Origin: an uncultured Oscillospiraceae bacterium
GTDB lineage: Bacteria; Bacillota; Clostridia; Oscillospirales; Oscillospiraceae
Direction of reading: 5' to 3'
Assembly: GCA_949093475.1 (NCBI GenBank)
Contig: CARXAY010000094.1
Coordinates: forward strand, 1 to 5,533
Length of the DNA stretch: 5,533 bases
Shown: positions 5,525-5,533 of the stretch, piece by piece
How the letters are laid out: every line of letters begins with the position of its first letter
Numbering within the stretch: the stretch's first letter is position 1
The notes under the pieces: model-generated
What the model saw: only the letters and a program-made list of their open reading frames with translations
What the model was told of the DNA's origin: nothing
The model's database searches: none
Made by a program: the position numbers and the translations under genes

Positions 5525-5533
5525 GCAATTTCC

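Overview
The window looks like chromosomal DNA from a GC-rich, low-GC-lineage Firmicute. The likeliest group is Clostridia of the Oscillospiraceae type (Flavonifractor/Intestinimonas-like). This rests on strong AAGGAGG-type ribosome binding sites, a clostridial-style DnaA, a secreted protein with S-layer homology domains, and GTAGGGGC...-type palindromic repeats. The taxonomic guess is an inference from sequence style only.

Layout from left to right. (1) The 3' part of aspS (aspartyl-tRNA synthetase, + strand) runs in from the left edge and ends at 1033. It is followed by a strong terminator that works in both directions. (2) An inverted pair of REP-like hairpin repeats lies at 1083-1166. (3) A 41-codon gene on the minus strand (1192-1317) encodes a small hydrophobic, probably membrane-inserted peptide. 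It has a near-ideal ribosome binding site and a near-consensus sigma-A promoter. Two LexA-box-like sequences sit on that promoter and just downstream of it, so it is a candidate SOS-controlled small membrane protein. (4) A divergent 753-residue secreted protein (1561-3822) has YcdB/YcdC-PepSY-like repeats and three C-terminal S-layer homology domains. (5) A 125-nt imperfect hairpin with three symmetric G-A internal loops starts 3 nt after that gene's stop codon and is followed by a strong terminator. (6) dnaA (4090-5418) has its own promoter and a GTG start. (7) The last 115 bases hold a dense cluster of degenerate DnaA boxes, which is the start of a dnaA-dnaN type replication origin.

The genes do not form one operon. 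aspS is terminated convergently against the small gene. The small gene and the S-layer-homology gene diverge from a shared 243-bp intergenic region. dnaA is insulated from upstream transcription by a terminator and starts from its own extended -10 promoter. The usual divergent rpmH-rnpA-yidC block of Firmicutes is absent immediately upstream of dnaA, and the flanking larger genes point toward the origin. The most interesting leads are the LexA-linked 41-residue peptide, the structured RNA upstream of dnaA, and the altered DNA-recognition residues in DnaA next to equally unusual DnaA boxes.
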